Assembly (NCBI GenBank): GCA_947311845.1
Contig: CAMZMU010000055.1
Span: 25,817,369 to 25,881,368, forward strand
Direction of reading: 5' to 3'
Source of the DNA: Poa pratensis
Lineage: Eukaryota; Streptophyta; Magnoliopsida; Poales; Poaceae
DNA: 64,000 nucleotides
Shown here: positions 57,861 through 64,000 of the stretch, piece after piece
How positions within the stretch are numbered: the first letter of the stretch is position 1
Layout: each line of letters begins with the position of its first letter
Notes under the pieces: generated by a model
Seen by the model: only the letters and a program-made list of their open reading frames with translations
What the model was told of the DNA's origin: nothing
Database searches by the model: none
Program-made: the position numbers and the translations under genes

Positions 57861-59700
57861 ATTCGGACTCCGTCGGCCGCGCTCCGGCGACCATAACGCA
57901 GCGGCGCCACCGCTCCCGTCCACCCGCCTACACGCGCGTCCCACACGCCGAGCCGCGCGCTCCAAATCGCGCGGATGCGCCGCCGGCAGCGTCGACATGG
58001 CTGCGGCTACCATTGCTAACGTCATTCTGACGCCGCAGTGGGCCCAACGTGTCAGCGATTTATTCTTTTCCGCAAAATATTTTAGAAATTGCAAAAAACC
58101 TGACAGGTGGGCCCAGTTTACTTAGACAATTCCCAGGAAAAAAATTATAAATCCGTAGTTTAAAATCTACCCATCAAAAAAATATGCGAAAAATATCAAA
58201 ATAATCACAAAAAAATGCTAACTGTTTATAGCATATTGCAAACATATTTGAATATTTCAAATCAGTAAATGTTTAGAAAAAATCCAAATTCATTTCCTTT
58301 AATTATAAATTGAATTAAATAAATGCTCATATAATGTACTTTCTCTGACTATCGAGTTAAAATAAATTTTTATATCATTTCGAATTGATTAATAATTTTA
58401 GGTAATATAATTGAAACCTCTCCAATTATTCAGATAATTTTAATAAATACTTAAATTGACTAATATTTGGAGATAACCACAAAATATATCCTCCAATTAT
58501 GATGTTAAAAAAAACCACATTTGATCATTTCAATTTAGTTAATACATTTGGATGTAACATAACTTAACTCTCTCTAATTATGTATTTAAAATTTTAAAAA
58601 TACTTGATTAGATAAATGTTTGGAATAAATGCAAATTCATTCCCTCTAATTATGGATTGAATTTTACAATTCAAATCTTAATAACTTTCCAACTTGACCA
58701 AATTTTTGAACCTTAACATTTTAAAAACATATAAACTTTATTTGAATTACAATAATTTTCAAATTTAACCAATTTTAGAATGTGGACATTTTCAAACTTA
58801 AATAGCAACCATACTTGAACATTTTAATTCATATTTCAAATTTGAGCACTTAAAGATTTTAAAAGTCTTTCAAATGTGATCATCTTATAAACATTGAAAT
58901 AATTAAAATCCTAATAACTTTCCGACTTTAACAATTTTCAAAATATGAGATTTCCTGATAACAATTGTTCAACGATACTTATTCCTCTAAGATAAATTTA
59001 AAATGGAATTTGTTTTCCATATTTACCAACTGTACACAAAAATTGATCTTTATCAGATAAGTTTTCGCGAAGAATTCGGTGAGATATTGTTTTAGGGTAT
59101 TTAAACAAATTTTCAAAAACTACTAAATGATACATATTACAAAATTACAAATGCCTTTCAAATCTAAGCATTTTGCAAACGTGAAAAGAATTCAAATATT
59201 AACAACTTCTAAATTATACCAATTTTTGAAATCTAAACAATTAATAAATGTATTTTTTTTGAATTCCAACAGTTTTAAAATCTGAAAAAAAAATGCGGAC
59301 ATTTTCAAATATGAATTTTAACGCACGGGCGCGGTGTGTCGACGCGCCATCTTGCCTAGTCATGGTTTATGGGTCACGCAACCTGTACAGCAGACTTTGC
59401 GATGGACTAGCAGCGACCAGCAAGTCACAGCTGCATGTTTCTCACAAGACGGCCCGACCATTAATGAGAACCACGCGATTCGTGGTAGAATTGGAAACGA
59501 AGAGACCAGTGTACGTCAAAGCCGGAGACCTCGCGCAAACTCCAAAGTCCCCGGGCAACCGGTGGAAAGCCAGTACCACGTTGACGTTGCCCCCTGAAAA
59601 ATGACCCCTCGCACTCTCGTTTGACCTTTTCCTCCCTCCGTTTCTCTCCGAGCTGCCGGACAACGGGAGGCAGACTGATCGGTCAAGCCGGCCGGTGATC
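57861..59700. other. CHX upstream intergenic region, AT-rich
   Basis: A GC-rich patch (57870-58100) precedes about 1.2 kb of very AT-rich sequence (58130-59320) made of loosely repeated words such as CAAATTTGA and ACATTTTAAA. The last 350 bp become GC-rich and probably hold the CHX promoter and leader. No gene is seen. Confidence 0.45.
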
Positions 59701-59720
59701 GATCAGTGCCATGCGCCGAG

Positions 59721-62444
59721 ATGGCGTCCACCGTAGCGCCGCTGAACGCCGAGGCCCTGCGGACGAACGTCACGGCGCAGCTCCACGACGCCATTACGGG
59801 GCCCAGCAAGGTGACCAACCTGGTGGTGTGCTACTCGCCCATGATGATCGCCACCAACGGCATCTGGCAGGGCGTCAACCCGCTCGAATTCTCCCTCCCG
59901 CTCTTCATCCTCCAGGTCGCCGTCATCGTCATCACCACCCGCTTCCTCGTCCTCCTCCTCCGCCCCTTCCGCCAGCCCCGCGTCATCGCTGAGATCCTCG
60001 CCGGCATCGTGCTGGGGCCCTCGCTGATGGGCCAGATGGAGCTCTGGGCCAGCATGGTGTTCCCGCAGCGCAGCCTGCTCACGCTCGAGACCGTCGCGCA
60101 CCTCGGCCTCCTCTACTTCCTCTTCCTCGTGGGGCTCGAGATGGACCTCGACGTCATCAAGCGCTCGGGCAGGAAGGCGCTGTTCATCGCGCTGGCCGGG
60201 ATGGCGCTTCCCTTCTGCATCGGCACCGCCACCTCCTTCATTTTCCGGCACCAGGTGTCCCGGAACGTGCACCAGACCTCCTTCCTGCTCTTCCTAGGCG
60301 TCGCGCTCTCCGTCACGGCCTTCCCGGTGCTCGCGCGCATCCTCGCCGAGACCAAGCTGCTCAACACGGAGCTGGGACGCATCGCCATGTCCGCCGCCAT
60401 CGTCAACGACATGTGCGCCTGGATCCTGCTCGCGCTCGCCATCTCCATCACGGAGGTCAACAGCACGCCGCTGTCGTCCCTGTGGGTGCTCTTCTCCGGA
60501 GTCGTCTTCGTGCTCTTCTGCTTCTATGTCGTCAGACCCGGGATGTGGTGGCTCATCGGCCGCATCCCTGAGGGCGAGAGCGTCAGCGACATGGAGGTCT
60601 CACTCATCCTCACCGGCGTCCTGGCCGCCGGCGTCTGCACGGACGCCATGGGCATTCACTCGGTCTTCGGCGCGTTCGTCTACGGTCTGGTCATCCCGAG
60701 CGGGCCGCTTGGCGTGACGCTCATTGAGAAGCTAGAGGATTTTGTAACCGGGCTCCTCCTCCCGCTCTTCTTTGCCATCAGCGGCCTGCGCACCAACGTC
60801 ACCAAGATGCGCGACCCTGTGACCGTCGGCCTGCTCGTGCTCGTGTTCCTCATGGCCAGCTTTGCAAAGATCATGGGCACCATCATCATCGCAGCGCTCT
60901 ACACCATGCCTTTCCGCGAGGGTGTTTCCCTCGGATTCCTCATGAACACCAGGGGACTCGAAATGATCGTGCTCAACATTGGGAGAGACAAGCAGGTACT
61001 CAATTTCACCCTTAATCTTCTTGCTTCTAATTAAGGGTGTCAGCCACCAGTTGATTAATTAAGCAATGTATTACAGGTGTTGGGCGACGAGTCGTTCGCG
61101 GTGATGGTGCTGGTGTCGGTGGCGATGACGGCGCTGGTCACGCCGGTGGTGACGGGCCTGCAAAAGCCGGCGCGGCGACTCGTCGGGTACAAGCGGAGGA
61201 ACCTGCAGCGCATCAGGCACGACAGCGAGCTCCGCATGCTGACCTGCGTGCACACCACACGCAACGTGCCGTCCGTGCTGTCGCTGCTGGATCTCTCCAA
61301 CCCGAGCAAGCGCTCCCCGATCTTCACCTACGCGCTCCACCTCGTCGAGCTCACCGGCCGAGCATCCAATATGCTTGCCGCTGCCGCTGCCGCCGCCTCC
61401 GCCTCCTCGGACAGCCGGTCGGGATCATCCACCTTGCCTCCTATGACGGAACATATCTTCAACGCTTTTGAGAACTATGAGATGCATACTGGAGGCGTCT
61501 CTATCCAGACGCTCACGGCGGTGTCGCCGTACCAGAGCATGCACGACGACGTGTCCGTGCTCGCCGAGGACAAGCACGTGACGCTCATCGTGATCCCTTT
61601 CCACAGGCAGCAGACTGTGGACGGCGGCATGGAGCCGATCAATCCGTACATCCGCGGCTTCAACGAGAGCCTCCTCTCCACCTCCCCGTGCTCAGTCGCC
61701 ATCCTCGTGGACCGCGGCCTCAGCGCCGCCGCGGCGCGCATGGCCGACGAGCACAGCCTGGTGCTCTTTTTCTTCGGCGGGCCCGACGACCGCGAGGCGC
61801 TCGCCTACGCGTGGAGGATGGTCGAAAACCCCGGCGTTTCTCTCGCCATCCTACGGTTCCTCCCGCTGGACTACCGGGCGACCTCGTACCAGTCGGCGGT
61901 GTCCTCCGACACGGACTCGCGAGCGATCAACATCGGGGGCGAGGGCAAGACCGAGCTGGAGATGGACGAGGAGTACCTTGACGAGTTCCGCGCGGGCAAC
62001 AGCGGAAACGCCGCAATCACGTACGCCGAGCGGACGGTGACCAACAGCGAGGAGACGGTGGCGGCCATCCGGAGCCTGGACAGCAGCATGCACGAGCTGT
62101 ACATCGTGGGCCGGCGCCCCGGCGAGGCCGGATCGCCGATGACGTCGGCGCTGGAGGACTGGATGGAGTCCCCAGAGCTGGGGCCCATCGGAGACATGCT
62201 CGTGTCGTCGGACTTCTCCATGACGGTGTCGGTGCTGGTGGTGCAGCAGTACGTGGTGGCCGACGGGGCGGCGCCCATGGCCGGCGCCGCCCCCGGACCT
62301 GCCGCTAACATCGACCCGGTGCGCCAGTACCTGACCAACGCTAACCAGCGGCCGCCTGTGGGGCTTGATGGGTACCAGACGATCCCGGCGTCGTCGGCGG
62401 CCAATAGCAGATGGTCTAGTGGCAGTGGCACCGTAGGCTTCTGA
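59721..62444 (+). CDS. CHX-type cation/H+ exchanger (CPA2 family), CHX15-like
   Basis: There are two exons, 59721-60995 and 61077-62444 (81-bp intron, phase 0), giving 880 residues. The start ATG has a strong context (GAGATGG); an ATG at 59711 is out of frame. Residues about 55-440 form the Na+/H+ exchanger membrane domain with about 12 helices: PFRQPRVIAEILAGIVLGPS, LYFLFLVGLEMDLDV, ALSVTAFPVLARILAE, and the key Asn-Asp pair AAIVNDMCAW (N229, D230). The soluble C-terminal half has two Usp-like regions (VHTTRNVPSVLSLLDLS; IIPFHRQQTVDGGME; LFFFGGPDDREALAYAWRM; TVSVLVVQQYV). Plant CHX proteins move K+ and tune pH in endomembranes or the plasma membrane. By memory the closest group is CHX15. Oddity: the motif usually NTRGLVEMIVLN reads NTRGLEMIVLN, one residue short. 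The C-terminal tail (after about 820) is Ala/Pro-rich and probably disordered. Confidence 0.93.
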
Positions 62445-63240
62445 AGCGCGCAGGATCGAATTTGTGTACCATTCTGTATAGTAGAATGGTTGTTCTTTCA
62501 GGTTCGTCGTGTCTAGAATCTAGAATGAGCTGGGTTTGATGTACTGTAGTTGTTTGGATTGTTACTCTGTCGTGGAGGTGGAACGTGCATGAACGCTGAG
62601 ATTATTGCCTGAATGATCGAAGCCTGCTAGTTGGTTTCCAAGGGATCAATCTCTGAAACAGATACTGCAATTTAGTCACGTTCTGTAGTGTACACATTGT
62701 TGTCTCGGATTTATCATGTCTAGTGCGTCCATTTACCAGTTTCTGCTTGTGTTGGTTCATCTGTCATGGAACTGGAGGCTGAGATTGTTTTCTTTATCGA
62801 TCGAATACATGTTATCATTTTGTGAGAGATCAAACTCTGAGCCAGATAAGTTAGTCAGATTCTCTTGAGGAGACCATCCTAGATCAGATTTTGGTGGTTA
62901 GGACTTAGGACCCATGCATAATGTATTTTCCGTCACTATTTGAGCTAACCTTTTCTTTTAGTTAATCATAGTATTCTTCTATCTCTATCTCTTCTAGTTA
63001 TTCTATATGTTGAGTGTTGAGTGCACTGCTAGAGCCAGCCCTGGCCCTTCTCCTATGAGATACGGCCCGTGTGACCATGGTAGGTGCCAAACCAGGCTCT
63101 CGGCCCATTTAGGACGGGAGGCCATTGATTCTTTTTGGGACAGTTTTTTTCGAGTTTTTTTCATGCCGCACGTCGTGATTTCTTTTTTCGAAACACGAAG
63201 TTCACATGCTCATACACTCACCCCTCTAGACACGCTACCC
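62445..63240. other. CHX 3' flank and intergenic
   Basis: Likely 3' UTR for the first few hundred bases, then spacer without a recognised gene. Confidence 0.45.
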
Positions 63241-63249
63241 AATGAGCAG

Positions 63250-64000
63250 CCTAAGAGCATCTCCAAGCGGCTCCCCCAAAGGCCCCCCAAACGTCCGGGC
63301 GGACAGCCCGGACGGCTTTTGCCCCAAAAACTATCTCCCAACCGCACCCCCCATAGTCAGCCGAAACGCCCGGGCGGTCCGGCACACCCCAAACCCAGCC
63401 CATATCTGGGGCGGGTTTGGGGCCGCCCGGACGCGCCCGGACGCGTCCGCCCCTTGGTCGATGACAGGGCGGACCCACGCTTTGACCGCCTCGTCGACGC
63501 GGATAAGGCACCTTGACCGCAGTAATGGCGTAGCCGCTGGCCGGCATTCATGTCGCCGCCTCATCCACCATCCACCATCCACCATCTCCGACTATAAGGA
63601 TGGCCGGAGCAAACCCTTGCCGCATCATCTACATCCACCATTCTCCACATCCACCATTTGTCGCCGCCTTCCGACCGGCTACGCCATGTCGCAGAGCTAC
63701 CGTGAGGCACTCGCGCACGACGCGGCGGAGGTCGATGTACCTGCGGCCCAAGGGCAAGCGGACGCGGAGGCGCAAGGGGACGCGGACGTGGCGGTCCTGG
63801 CGGCGGAGACGGCGGCCGTTGGCGTCGTCGAGCTTGAGGCCGAGCCCACATTCATCCGCATGACGGGTGCGGATTTCCGCCAGCGAATGGAGGAGGAGGA
63901 GTCCCGGTACCAGGCCGAACAGGCGGAGCAGCAGCTCCTTGCGGAGTCGGAGGCGGAGCACCGTGCGGCGGAGATGCAGCTCCGGGCGGAGGCGGCAGAC
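63250..64000 (+). mobile_element. Start of a probable class II transposon, cut by the window end
   Basis: From about 63250 (AAGAGCATCTCCAAGCGGC) the sequence changes to the GC-rich, CCCGGACG-repeating type often seen at the ends of grass PIF/Harbinger-like or similar DNA transposons. It is followed by a leader and an ORF (63686 onward). The other end lies outside the window, so inverted ends and target duplication cannot be tested. Confidence 0.4.
63686..64000 (+). CDS. Coiled-coil ORF of the probable transposon, incomplete
   Basis: An ATG at 63686 opens a frame of at least 105 codons running off the window: MSQSYREALAHDAAEVDVPA, an Ala/Glu/Asp-rich part, then EPTFIRMTGADFRQRMEEEE and a strongly charged Glu/Ala/Gln helix (QAEQAEQQLLAESEAEHRAA). 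It is predicted to be a coiled coil by eye. I do not recognise a family. Such ORFs occur in grass DNA transposons as accessory proteins, but a host gene cannot be excluded. Confidence 0.5.
   Translation, partial: MSQSYREALAHDAAEVDVPAAQGQADAEAQGDADVAVLAAETAAVGVVELEAEPTFIRMTGADFRQRMEEEESRYQAEQAEQQLLAESEAEHRAAEMQLRAEAAD

Noticed and set aside
59706..59720. GTG at 59706 as the CHX start
   Set aside because: Plants start at ATG; the in-frame ATG at 59721 has a strong context and gives the expected N-terminus.

Overview
The window looks like nuclear DNA from a large-genome grass, most likely Triticeae or a close pooid relative. It has GC-rich, compact host genes separated by deep layers of nested LTR retrotransposons, LINEs, MITEs and Helitron ends. 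BARE/Angela-like LTRs (TGTTGGAGATATGCCCTAGAG type) and an LTR starting TGATACGTCTC are typical of these genomes. The family placement rests on remembered sequence features, not on a search.

Layout. 1-7.65 kb: a decayed L1-like LINE on the minus strand (LINE B), with a solo LTR inside its ORF1. 7.65-16.6 kb: a plus-strand LINE (LINE A) broken by a poly(A) retroposon and by a BARE-like solo LTR (TSD AGTAT). That LTR is itself interrupted by a 4.8-kb solo LTR (TSD CACTC) carrying a palindromic minisatellite. 17.3-18.6 kb: remnant LINE C. 19.7-21.5 kb: host gene 1, an SKU5-similar multicopper-oxidase-like secreted protein (3 exons, plus). 22.2-36.0 kb: a duplicated segment, then a broken Ty1/copia element (minus) that hosts a young gag-only LTR retrotransposon (24369-32410, TSD GAGGC) and a second BARE-like LTR. 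36.8-39.3 kb: a retroposon with a 20-bp TSD, and a 1.5-kb terminal-inverted-repeat element that appears to have captured part of an ARM-repeat gene. 40.4-42.8 kb: host gene 2, a mitochondrial calcium uniporter (MCU; 2 exons, minus). 44-46.4 kb: a diverged duplication, a Helitron end and a Stowaway MITE. 47.0-49.9 kb: host gene 3, a TLC-domain membrane protein (8 exons, minus). 50.5-55.1 kb: a hAT-type MITE, a decayed gag, a small Helitron and a 230-bp tandem duplication. 55.1-57.9 kb: an unassigned stretch with exon-like pieces. 59.7-62.4 kb: host gene 4, a CHX-type cation/H+ exchanger (2 exons, plus). 63.2-64 kb: the start of another probable DNA transposon with an ORF running off the window.

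The four host genes (cell-wall/secretory, mitochondrial Ca2+ uptake, membrane TLC protein, monovalent cation/H+ exchange) show no obvious joint pathway; this is ordinary plant gene spacing. I found no convincing new molecular system. The most interesting signals are the gene-capturing TIR element, the gag-only retrotransposon with its repeated polypurine-like motif and rearranged 3' LTR, the palindromic minisatellite, the tandem TATA-bearing block, and a one-codon loss in a conserved CHX motif. All exon structures were inferred by reading GT/AG sites and reading frames by eye.
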